DNA of 64,000 bases from Larus michahellis (Eukaryota; Chordata; Aves; Charadriiformes; Laridae): contig NC_133910.1 in assembly GCF_964199755.1 (NCBI RefSeq), positions 3,742,501 through 3,806,500 of the forward strand, read 5' to 3'. The translations under genes were made by a program, and so were the position numbers. Shown piece after piece: positions 52,957-64,000 of this stretch (positions are counted from its first letter, which is position 1; each line of letters begins with the position of its first letter). The notes under the pieces are model-generated. The model worked only from the letters and a program-made list of their open reading frames with translations, had not been told where the DNA came from and did not search any database.

Positions 52957-55900
52957 AGGAATTTCTCTTATGCTGCTGCAATACTCAGTTCCTGGGCAGA
53001 TGGGTCCAGCAGACAGAGCATCCTTAAAGATTCAGCCTTTTGCTGAAATGTCTTCTGCGTTAATGAGTCTTCCTGATTGCTCCGTGCTTGCTGGCATGGA
53101 GCGATGGCCCAGCCCGCAGAAGCTGAACTTCAACCTGCTACAGCTAATTTTAGGGTTGCACACCAGTGTTGTGGTCCTTGGAATTGTTTTGATCTCCTGA
53201 GGGTCTCCATCTCCCAAGAAGCTGGGCTGCCCCAAGCCACCCTCCTGAGCCCATCTCTGATGGAAAGCCGTTGCTTGTGCTCATCAGCGGAGGGGCGCAA
53301 GATGCCCGCAATGGAGTGCATGCATTGGGTGAGCGTCAGCCTGGGCTCCCAGTGAGATGGTGCACGCTGGGCTGCTGGGGCACAGATGGTGTCCTCACTC
53401 TGTCGAATATTAACTTGCGTCTCTATGGCACACCTGCCCCTGGAGCCTTTTACAACCCGTGCGTGCAGCATGCACATGATGAGTGGCATCGCAGCTCTGT
53501 TTGCTCTCGGTGCTTTGCTCTTGTGGGGTACAGGACAGTGGGGAGGAGGGTTTCTGGTCTGCGTTGTCCCAGCTGCACCTATGTCATGGCAGGAGAGGAG
53601 ATGGCCTTCCTGGGAGCACAGAAGTGCTCGATGGGGATGCTCCTATGAGCAAGGACATCCCACCAGGCACCTGGTCTACCTCCAGACTGACTTGTCCTGT
53701 CACAAAGCAGACTCAATGCCCCAAAATAATTTTCTGCTCAGTGAGCAATTAGTCAGAAATGGGGAAATGTTGGAATGAACCCTGGCTGGCAGCGTGTCTG
53801 TACCGAGCTCATCTTTGATCGCCCCCATGCTTCTCCGCTGGGCTCCAGCTTTGTTTGAGGCTGCAGGAGGGACTGTGCTAATCTCATTTGCCATCTTTAT
53901 TGTTCGCTGCACAGCCCTGGGCCTTATTTACAGCTCACCATTCAAACCGTGGGCTGAAGATGGGAATCTTCATTTCCTTCTAGGCCTTTTTTTATGAACC
54001 TCACTGCTATAGTACGAGTGCTTCACACAAACATTAATTCACTTTCACAACACCCCTGTGAGACAGACTTTGATGTTTCTTATTTTACAGTGGAAAGAGA
54101 GGTATAGGAATATGAAAGACAAAAGTAACCATTAATTTTCACTTAATACTTTCAAAGCATGTTTTTGGGAACAGTGGTAGGCTCGTTTCTCCTGTATGTG
54201 CTAGTTCCCTGTTGAGTTTCAGGGCACCAATCCAAAATGAAAGATTTTTAGGGCTTCTCTTAACATCACTGGAGTTTTCTTACGGTCCTCCTTGATTTAG
54301 GAAAGGGCTCTGCCACTTCATCGGTTCTGAAGAACGCTCAGACACCTAGAAAACTCCACCTTAAAAGTAGAAAACTAGAAACAATAAAAAGAGGTGGGAG
54401 TGTTTGGCTTTAAGTCTGTTGGTAACTTCATGTACTTCTCATCTCATGATGCGTAAACGCACACAGGAAGGAAAAAAAATCACGTAGGTGACGGTGGTAA
54501 AGAACGTCTTAGTGGACATTTTAGCTTAAAGATGACAGTTTATGCAACTTGTACTGAATGCTCATCTGAAACCTTCTACCACTCATCCCATCAGTTAGCC
54601 CTCTTTGCCATCTGTTAGTGAAAAGTGATTTTTTAAAGTTGTTGGTGATATAGCTGTAGTGTGAAGGAAAAAAACTTAGTGGTATTATTTCTTTACTTGG
54701 TATATATGTACTTTAGGAGAAAAATGTCCAAGAATAATTGAGATGAATCAGTTTTCTATATGTGGATTGTTTGAATATTTAACATCTGAGATCTTGTGAA
54801 GCAAAAGGGGCAAGGAACAAACGCTGTTTATTTTTAGGACTGGAAAGTGGATGAAGCTGCTGGCCTAGATCGTGTACTCCTTCCAGGAGGAGCAAGGGAG
54901 AAAACAATCAGAAGCAGAGTGTGTCTTTGTGTGGCGGGGAGCATTTCTCATATTTATTTTAGCTGACAAACCCAGTTTGTGTTCATGTTAAATTGTTTCA
55001 TTGCGGGGGGGAGGAAGTAAGAAAGGATTCACGTGGAAACTTTGAATAAAATATCTTCCCTCTTTTTGATACTGGTTCCATTTCAGTTGTCCGAATTGAA
55101 AGTTGTGTGAACTACTTGTATTTACAAAAAACTCCGACAAACAAATAAAGTAAGGGAAGATCTTATCTCTCACCACCTCTTCCCCCATCCAAGCCTTCCT
55201 CAGGGGTTGTGAGCTGCCTGGTGAAAAGGCCCCCCCAGAGCCCCATTTGGCCCAGAGCAGTTGTAGGTGGGATCGTGCCCTGGAACTCAAAGGCCACTAT
55301 GGGACTTTTTGTTTCAAGGGGCCAAACCTGGGTACGTTGCATGGCATAACACAGGGGAGTTGCTTGGTACCCACCTGGGAGAGGGGATGGGGCGGGCTGG
55401 CATTGCCACATCCCTGCTGATGTTCCCTGCTGTCTGCAAACCTGCACCGAGAGATGCTGATCTTCATTGGTGTTATTGCAGTGTTTTGGGGCCCACAGCC
55501 CCGCCGGTGCCAGGTGTTGTACAGACCAGATGGTCTGATGAGACAACAGCTCCGCAAGGTCGATTGTAACCCTCAACTGGTTAAGCACATTAGTGGTTGT
55601 AGTTGCTGCCTTAAAAGTTTACCCTTTTGACCAATTGGCAACAAGAAAAGGGGGGGATTCATCTGGGAATCGAGTGGCTCAGAAAATGAACCCATCCTGC
55701 CATTGCCCTCTGCTCCGCGTTCTTTTGGGGAAACAAGGCTAAACTGTTCAAAGACTAAACGTGTCATACCTGTTTCCCTTGGTAGTGGCTGCTTCCTTGC
55801 TTTCCCAGCTGTCAAATGTAAATATCTTGGGAGTTTTATGGGCACTTTCCCTTCTCCTCCCCTCCCCTGTGCCATTCCTGGCACTTCGCGCTTGGTTACA

Positions 55901-57064
55901 GTGAAAGATGCAATTTCACCACTGACCTGCTCACAGAAATTCAACTGTTTGTCAGATGGGTTATAAATAGTCTCCAAATTAAGCCATAGTTACAGGTCAG
56001 GAAGAAGTCTGTGCTTTCTCTGCAGTTCTTACTGGGAGATATTGCTGTTACTTTAAAATTAAAAATAAGAGCAAGATATACTGAAAAGATGGAAATAAGC
56101 GGGGAGAAAAATTGCCTTTCAGCTGAGACTGGAAAAGTTCTACCCAAAAGAAGAATATTTCTGGAAATGACAACTCAATGGAAACGTAGTTCTCTAGTGC
56201 ATTCACTGTTAAGTGAACATTATTTATATTGGAGGAAAGAAACACAATGTGGCATAAGTTATTTGGCTGCATGCTTTAAGAAAAAACAACAACCAAAAAA
56301 CAAAAAGAAAATCCGTGAGCAGACATTCATAGTTTGCAAGTGGGGAGACTGGGATACAGATGAGATAAAGGATGAAGACTCCAGACTATTGCTCTTGTAA
56401 TTTGCATTTTGTTGGTATGTATAACGTTAAATTGCGATTATATTTGTTTCCAGCAGAAGCGCTTAGCAAGCATAGGAAAAACTGTCGGAAACATTAAACA
56501 TATATTCAAACTAGTTTTCTTGGAATGGAACAATTAGGAGTAAATAGCTGCTCTTTTCTTGCTGGGGTGGGATCGTGTTCTTCATGTTGTTTTAATAGCA
56601 AGTCTAATGCTGTTTTGGAGACCTTTTTTGGAGAGGCAACACATTCTTAGCCATGTGATCCTGCAAACTGCAGTTGTTTTATGCTAATGTTTGGATGCTT
56701 CTTGGTCCAAAGGGGGCGATGAAACCCCAGCTGACTTGGGCTGGTTTGTGTGATTGACAGGTGGTTTCAATTCTGGTGCAAATCCAAGCAGAAGCTTTAT
56801 TCTTCCTTCCCTTTACTTGCCCTTCTAAAGGCATTAAAACGGTTTGTGTCCTACAGTTGTGTGGTGGTGTTGTTCCTGCAGAGTGGGTTCTGCATATGCC
56901 TTGCTGGGACCTACAGGTCCAAGGATTTTGGTGTGTCAGGTTCTGCATGAAGATGAGAGAGTGATGGGAAGGTGAGGGAGCTCTCAGTGATCCTCCTCTT
57001 CCCCAGCTCAAAAATGTTCTTGTGTACACAAGAGGCTTTTCAACATGTTAAAACTAGATGTTAA

Positions 57065-57303
57065 GCTAGAGCGGGGCAGGTTTAGGCTAGACATGGGGAA
57101 GAAGTACTTTAAGGATGGTGAGACACTGGCCCAGGTTGCCCAGAGAGGGGTTGGAGGCCCCATCCCTGGAGACATTCAAGGCCAGGCTGGATGAGGCTCT
57201 GAGCGACCTGATCTAGTTGAAGATGTCCCTGCTGACTGCAGGGGGGTTGGACTGGATGGCCTTTAGAGGTCCCTTCCAACCCAACACATTCTATGGTTCT
57301 GTG
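57065..57303 (+). mobile_element. CR1 LINE 3' fragment, about 240 bp, in intron 3
   Basis: Reads GGGGCAGGTTTAGGCTAGAC, then CACTGGCCCAGGTTGCCCAG, and ends GGTCCCTTCCAACCCAACAC then ATTCTATGGTTCTGTG, a CR1 3' end on the plus strand, the same strand as the host gene. It differs from the 10248 and 60735 copies (for example GGCCTTTAGAGGTCC near its end), so it is a different subfamily. 5'-truncated and non-coding. Confidence 0.92.
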
Positions 57304-60300
57304 TTCATCCTTACTGCAGTCTCTTGTGATGGTACGCTGGATGAGACCCCTTCCAACCTGCTGCATAGCTGTTTTTTTTTCAGGTGAGTTGCACACATCT
57401 TTGGAAAGGGCCTTTCCTTTTGTCAGTGGGAAAGGCAGAGGCTTTGTGTTCAGGATTTAGCGGTTTGCTGTAGGTGGTCGGTCCTTAACACTGTTATTGC
57501 TAGCTTCGGTGGGTGTCAATCAGTCCCAAAATCTTTTGACCGTGTTGCACTATGGAATTCCCAGCTTGGGACTGGCTTGGTTGGTGCAGTTGCTGTCAGA
57601 GGTCCCACTGGTTTCTCGTGGGTCCGCAGACGGTTCAAGGGGGTGACGATAGAAGGCTGTCACATTTGTACAGTGCAAAGAGATGGGTCCTCCCGTCCCA
57701 GGGCTGGTTGTGCTCACCTTGTCCTTCCCCGTTGTCGCAGACTGATGCGCAGAGATGGGGGCGCAGCTGTGCTGTTTGTACACCCCGTGGGCAGGAGGTG
57801 GGGAGACACAGCATTGCTGGTGGGGACCTGCCAGCTGCTGCCTGCAGGGCAGCCAGCAAGGATGGTTGGGTCTGCAGGGCTCCCGTTACCCTGCCGAATT
57901 ATCCCCTCAGCAATAAAGTCAGATTGACAGCTAAAATATTTTTTCTTTTCCTCTTTGTAATGACTTTTTTACTCAAAATTTATGGATCTCTTTATGCTCA
58001 TAAAACATAGAAAGTATATTCTCTGTCCTAGTCCAGCATCACTTGTGTAAATTTGAATCCATCACTTTGAAATGATATCATTGCAAATGGGGTGCGGGAT
58101 GAACAATGAAATATCTCGAACCCTAGGAACTTCAAACTAATGTCCTTTACTGCTGAGTAATTACTGTCCCATAAACTAATCCTTTGTACCTCTGAATAAA
58201 GCTTTCCAGGCCCTTATGCCACAAAGTCCTTCAAACTGTCCCTTTCAAGCTGGTCTGAACCAAAAATATACATAGACTTCAGGTCCTGATAATTTTTCAG
58301 CCCTTTTAATTGGTTTTGTAGAGCTGTTTGGGGCTGGGAGTGTGGCTGGAGCACTTCTCTGGATGACTTTGTCCTGGACGCCAGCGTCATTTGCAATCAC
58401 CCCCTTGCTTTTTAGGTCTCCCAGACAGCATGCCAATTTTGCAGCTCGTTCTTGACCCTTTTGGAGCAAATAACAAATTGTTGCAGTCATCTTTTGTTGC
58501 AGATATGTTCTACCCTGCTCTGGTGGCTGTGAATAGATGCTTCTAGGAAAATCTCATGATGGGATTTTTGCTGATGAAAGGAGAGGAAAAACTCCAACTC
58601 CAGGTATAGACTAACATATCTCATGTCCTTCTATGTGTCAGGTTTGCTTCTGTTTCTCATTGCCCGCGGCATAATGAAGGCGAATCTGGCCCCAGTTATT
58701 TCGTGCGCAGCTCAAAGAAACAACTGGTGTCACTGAGCGTCTGGAAATTTCAATCTGCTCTCTTCCAGGAAAGTCTTTTCTCCCACTTCACCAGTGCTTT
58801 ATGATTGATCTTGCTGAATTCTAAAATTGCTCTCTTGGTTATAGATGAGGGACTGACTCTGGTGTCTGAAAGGAGCCTTAGCAACATGAATGTATCTCCA
58901 CAATTTTTAGGATGATTACTCTGTCTTACAGGCTAACAATCAGATTTTCCCCTATTTCTTCTTTTGCGGTTTGCGCTGTTAGGTTTTCAATTTGTCAATT
59001 TTTATGTTATTGTTCTATCTATTCTGTAGAAATCTGAACCCTGGGATTGCTCTTTTTGCACCTTCTTATCATTTGAAACAAAGATCACAAGGACAAAGCC
59101 ACGCAGACAAGTTCTCTCTGTCCCACCCCAGAGCCTCTAAGGATGTGAAAGGTCGGGCAATGGAGAGCCCTGAACCTGTTTGTGGCCTAATGAATCTGTT
59201 CCACAATTACCTCATTTTGTAATCACTAGTGGGTGCCAGAAGCTTCAGGAAAAATCAACCCCAACCTGAATGACCATCAGTCTTTGTCATTAAACAGAGA
59301 CTGACCCAATCAACTGGAGCTATTTAAAAATTTAAATATAATCTCTTGGGTGTCTGTCTCTGCGTGAATCTCTAGAGGCTGCAGATCTGTCTTGGGTCTT
59401 CTAAGAGAACTTTTCAAAAAAGATTTAACTTCTCTCTCTCATACTTAGGATCAAAAGCGAGATGGCCCTGATGATCTAAGTAAATGAATGTGCTGCTGTT
59501 GGGCCATTTCATCTTCATAAGGGCCATTTAGCACTCTTCTATTTTTTTTCCGCTGGTGCAAAGGAGCTCTTCAAAGTAAGGGTCAAGGAACTTGATGCAG
59601 ACAATTGATGCCATCCTCCGAGCTGTCCTTGCCAGCCGCCCAGCTTTAAATATCTCAGATGACACTGTGAAAGACTCCCCGCAGGGCTGTGAGAAACCAG
59701 AATGAATGAGTATCCTTGGATTAAATGATGATTAAGTGGCTGACGAAACGGGATGAATGAGGTGCTGCAAGGCAAGAACTCCTCCATTATAACAGCTGAC
59801 CTCGGGCCAAATTTCCTCTGCTTCCCCCCATCTGTAAAAATGGAATTCTATTGCATCATGAGCTAAGGTTGAAGTTAGCGCCTTACAAACCAGCTTGCTC
59901 TGGAGGGCAGAAATCACCTTTTTGTTCATAGCACCTACCTCAATATTTCTGCACTACTAATGATCTTTAGTAGAAACTTTCATATAATGGGCTAAGAACC
60001 GAGGTGGGTTTTTCCCTAGACTGAAATCCTTTGTGTGAGCCATGTACCAGCTCAAAATGGCTCCACAAAGATGTCCCCTGAGCAGGTTTTCATGAGGCCT
60101 GATGGAGACGGTCATGCTTCCAGCTTCTGTGCATCTTTCGTCAAAGAGCTTGTAGCAGCTGGCAAGCAGACAATTATCGAATATCTCATGAAAGATGAGA
60201 GAGAAACATAACTATTACCCGTCTTCTAGGAGAGGAAATGAAGGAGGGAGGTAGTAGAATAGTAATAAAGCAACAGAGAACAAAAATGCAGTCGCCTTGA

Positions 60301-60734
60301 TGTTTGATTTAGGCAGCTGCCTGCTTTTTTAAGACCAGGAAGGGGAGCTGGTACAGAGCACGCTAAATTCCTCCTCCTCTAGAGCTCGGTGTGAAGTTCA
60401 TTGCAGATCTTCCTAGAGCAGATATAAAAGTGAGGCCCCAACCCAGCAAGGTCACTAAGCCCACATGGTGCTTCTAGCTGAACTGGTTTTTTTTTAGTCC
60501 TAGCATCCTGGCAATGACACATCTTAGCATCTGCCTCCGTAAGCCTTCCTTGCACCTTTAATTATGTGGTTTCTTCTTAGCTTCCTGGCCAGATCTTCGG
60601 AGCACCATTGTACATTGGGAAATAGCTCCCTGCCATCCACCCCAGCGGTTACATCCGTGTGCTATGGGAAGTGAGTGTTACAGGTTGTAAAACAGCCTGG
60701 GTTCATCAGCAAGCACGAACACGGGCTATGCAGA
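57304..60734 (+). other. CACNA1B: CACNA1B intron 3, middle part
   Basis: No exon or RNA gene recognised. AT-rich, mostly unique sequence. The segment around 59440-59900 has several TF-motif-like words (GGATTAAATGATGATTAAG near 59718) and might be conserved noncoding DNA, but I cannot test this. Confidence 0.6.
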
Positions 60735-61474
60735 GAATGGATTGAGAGCAGCCCTGAGGAGAAGGACTTGGGGGTGTTGCTGGATAAGAAGCTCGACAGG
60801 AGCTGGCAACTTGCACTCGTGGCCCAGAAAGCCAACCGCAGCCTGGGCTGCATCTCCAGCAACGTGGCCAGCAGGGCGAGGGAGGGGATTCTGCCCCTCT
60901 GCCCTGCTCTGGGGAGACCCCCCTGCAGTGCTGCCTCCAGCTCTGGGGCCATCAACATACATGGGACCCCATGGGGACCCCAAGAGGTCCATGTCCAAAT
61001 GGACATGGGCCTGTTGGAGCAGGTCCAGAGGAGGCCCACAAAGATGATTAGAGGGCTGGAGGCCCTCTGCTGTGAGGACAGGCTGAGAGAGCTGGGGGGG
61101 TTCAGCCTGGAGAAGAGAAGGCTCCGGGGAAACCTTAAAGCCCCTTCCAGTCCCTAAAGGGTCTCCAGGAAAGCTGGGGAGGGACTCTGGATCAGGGAGG
61201 GAAACCATAGGACGAGGGGGAATGGTTTCAATCTGGAAGAGGGGAGATTTAGATTGGATATCAGGAAGAAATTCTTCACTGTGAGGGTGGTGAGGCACTG
61301 GCCCAGGTTGCCCAGAGAAACTGTTGAGGACACATCCCTGGAGGGGTTCAAGGCCAGGTTGGACGGGGCTTGGAGCAACCTGTTCTGGTGGGAGGTGTCC
61401 CTGCCCAGGGCAGGGGGTTGGAACCAGATGATCTTTAAGGTCCCTTCCAACTGTAACCATTCTATGATTCTATG
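60735..61474 (+). mobile_element. CR1 LINE fragment, about 740 bp, in intron 3
   Basis: The longest CR1 copy in the window, plus strand. Its left part encodes a decayed ORF2 (reverse transcriptase) C-terminal region: EEKDLGVLLDKKLDRSWQLA, AQKANRSLGCISSNVASRAR, then LLEQVQRRPTKMIRGLEALC and [17 protein letters not shown]. The 3' UTR block and terminus CCATTCTATGATTCTATGAG follow. About 160 codons remain open from upstream flanking sequence to 61157, but the endonuclease and catalytic polymerase motifs are missing, so it cannot move by itself. Same subfamily as 10248-10829. Confidence 0.96.
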
Positions 61475-64000
61475 AGTTTGCTAAGAGAGGTGCTGTACAT
61501 GTTTAGGATCATGGTTGTAAAGTCCTTGGTGTCTTACCTGCACAGTTTGGTTTTACAGAAAACCAATTACTATTTGAATGATGAGAAAAACGACCCATTG
61601 CAGGCTGGATGAAGGATCCCTGGCTCTTATAAAAGCTCAGTGCTGTCACTGGGAGATACTTGTTATGTATATCTGGAAATCTGACAGATGAAGTAAAGAA
61701 GTGGAAATTTGTTTTCTGATAGGAAAACTACTTTAATTCTTTACAGTCCTTGTGCATGTGAACAATAGTGTTATCTGGGGGTCTCAAGCACAGCAGGAAG
61801 CATCTCTGCTATTTCCTGAATAAGCTTGCTGGCCCTCTTCCAGCTTTTAAAAAGTCGTGGGGAAGGCAAAAAAAGGCATGCTTAGCATGGGTGTATGACA
61901 TTGGCAAATACCAATGGTGGTCTTTTGTATCAGTGTTGGAGATTTTATGTTTGCCTTCCTGGAAGTGACGGTTTCTTCCACAATCAGTTGATTCACTTAT
62001 TCCTTCTGGATGATGCTATTTTCTTGAGCCTTGAATGCACTCCTCGTCAGGCGGAAATACCAGATGTGACTCTGGTCTTGTTCCCTGGGGCAAGTCATTG
62101 CCATCAACAGAATCTTGTCACCCACCTGGATGAGCGGAGCGTCACAGAGAGCCTTCTTTTCCTGTAGTCCAAGTTATTTTAGTTAGTTTGGGCCAAATAT
62201 TTAATGATCCTTTTCCTCAGAGGAAGTCAGAGATCTCTCTGAGATTGCTCTAAATGAACTCTACAAGGTTCTTCACCCAGATTTCAGTCTGTGAGCAGTT
62301 TTCCTCACAGCCTAGGTGGTACTTTCTGCCTCTTTGCACAGACAAGATGTCTGACAAAACCTCAGAAAAATCTTAGTGAGTCGAAGGGGAAAATGTTGGC
62401 CTGAAGTAACACGAGGGCATGGCAACTTGGTGTGTGGGACAGGGGAAGGCAGGTGGAGGTGCTCGGGGCTTGGTCTGAAGGGCTCAAGATGGTTGGGACC
62501 AACACGTTCTCCTCAATGCCGTGGAGGCTGGTGGAAAGCTCTGCAGTGTGGTTCATCCAGACAGGCTGGAAGGGATGGAAACTGGATATCAGAATTGCTT
62601 TTGATGTCAGATAGGTTATTCAGGTGGTCCTGGTGGCTGGAGGTGACACAACTGAAAAATAACAGGACTTCTTCTTATGGGCAGCGTTACTGTCCTTTCA
62701 CGTGTTCACAGTGCTGGATAAAAGTGGGTGGGAAAGGCTGTCTGCTGAGCTTTCTCAGCTAAATATCTTGTAAAAGCAGGGACTGCCAGGAGAAAGACGA
62801 TACAGTCTTTGCCGTCTTCAGGAAAATGTGGTAGGAAAAGGGCTGGTTTTACAAGCAATGATGTTTCATAGGATTGGATGCTTGGTGAGTTTGGCAAAAG
62901 GTTGTTATAAGGCTGTCAGCCACCGGGACCCTTAACTAGGAAAGGCAGCATGAAGTCTCTTAGCTGTGGTTTAACCATGCTTCAGGGGCTGGGGCACACA
63001 AGGTCTCCTTCATTTTCTCCTTCTCATTTTCTAAATTGTGGTTTTTGATGTGTTTGTAAGAGCTGTTTTAAATTTATTCCAGCACAAGCATCGTTCTCCC
63101 ATTGTGCTGAACAAGGGGCTCTCCAGAAGGCCAAAGAGATGGATAAGAGCATGCATAGGGAAAGAAGCAATACCATAAGGGAGGAAGACATGAGATTTCT
63201 TTTTTAATTTGTTAATACATATGTTGAAAGATGGACGTTTCAACCCAAAAATGGGGAAGGAAGAAAATTTAAATTCCTTCATTTTGGAATGGCCCCTAAT
63301 TATATTGCTTTTATGTATCTGAAATTATACTCTTCAACTTTATGCTTTGAAATAGCACTGGTCTAAACTGTAAATAAAAATTAATTAAATGACTCATACA
63401 TCATAAATCTGTTACTTTCTGGTCAAACTAAATATTTGGTTGACCTAACATAGTTTCTCCTGGATACTTTTCCCTAGGAAAGCACATTGTCTTGCATACC
63501 TTTTTCTTAAGTTTTCATTTGGATCATCAAACTGAAAAGTTCCCTTATCTAACTCCAGGTAGCAATAATTATTTTTTTTTTCTGCTGTTTCTACACCAGG
63601 AAATCTATTTTTCCCCCCCAGGGAAGTGTCTGGAATCAGGATTTTCCATTGCTAGTCTCTTGTGAAATGCATTCTTCTCGAATCAGAAGGGACCTGCCTG
63701 CTGGCATGGGAAGTACTTAAACCTGCCAGGGAAACAGAACAAAGCAAATACAGGAGAATAAGGAAACTAAGATAATGTTTGACAGCACTGAGCCCTGAAA
63801 AGAGTATTCTGTAGAAAGAAGGGGTCTAGGATGCAGTGCCAAAGAAGATGCTTTATTCTGTTTATCTGGACTGTTTTGATACCTCTGTTGAGGAAGCATG
63901 TTGATAGGAAGAATATTCTGTTACACAAAGCAGCATCCTGTCTCTGGTCTTCTGTAGTCTGTGATGCCAGAAGAAATACGCGGAAGAAAATCGATTCCTC
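61475..64000 (+). other. CACNA1B: CACNA1B intron 3, last part in window
   Basis: AT-rich unique sequence to the window edge. No channel exon 4, other gene, RNA gene or repeat family recognised. Confidence 0.6.

Noticed and set aside
60675-61157. A 160-codon plus-strand frame as a gene.
   Set aside because: It is a 5'-truncated CR1 ORF2 remnant lacking the endonuclease and the catalytic polymerase core.

Overview
The window is vertebrate nuclear DNA, most likely from a bird. Seven truncated copies of the chicken-repeat LINE CR1 are scattered through it, and the only recognisable protein-coding gene has large introns and a CpG-rich promoter. There are no operons, ribosome binding sites, CRISPR arrays or other prokaryotic features. 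Nearly all short open frames are chance frames in GC-rich sequence, CR1 remnants, or readings of tandem repeats.

The gene is the 5' end of CACNA1B, encoding the pore-forming alpha-1B subunit of the N-type (Cav2.2) voltage-gated calcium channel, on the + strand. Three coding exons are visible: exon 1 (27357-27616, start codon and cytosolic N terminus), exon 2 (29815-29920, segment IS1) and exon 3 (36575-36714, IS2 and the start of IS3). They join in frame. Diagnostic residues ([35 protein letters not shown]) favour CACNA1B over CACNA1A and CACNA1E. Exon 4 was not found, so intron 3 runs past the right edge and fills the last 27 kb.

Layout: 1-26.4 kb is upstream, apparently intergenic sequence with five CR1 pieces, a 26-bp minisatellite and several AT-rich blocks that could be regulatory. 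About 26.4-27.36 kb is a CpG-island promoter and 5' leader with a 41-nt pyrimidine tract, a 29-nt G run, GC and CCAAT boxes, an A/T-rich block and upstream ORFs. From 27.36 to 36.71 kb lie exons 1-3. From 36.71 to 64 kb is intron 3 with two more CR1 pieces.

Two observations stand out. First, intron 1 is a U12-type AT-AC (minor spliceosome) intron, with an exact ATATCCTTT donor, a near-consensus branch point and an AC acceptor. Second, a GC-rich block in intron 1, about 1.4 kb downstream of exon 1, holds a strong REST/NRSF binding element (RE1) followed by five RE1-like motifs in 22-23 bp tandem repeats. A repressor site for neuronal genes seems to have been amplified as a minisatellite inside a neuron-specific channel gene. 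Together the CpG-island promoter, the upstream ORFs, the minor-class intron and the RE1 array suggest several layers of control on CACNA1B expression; the functional links are inference.
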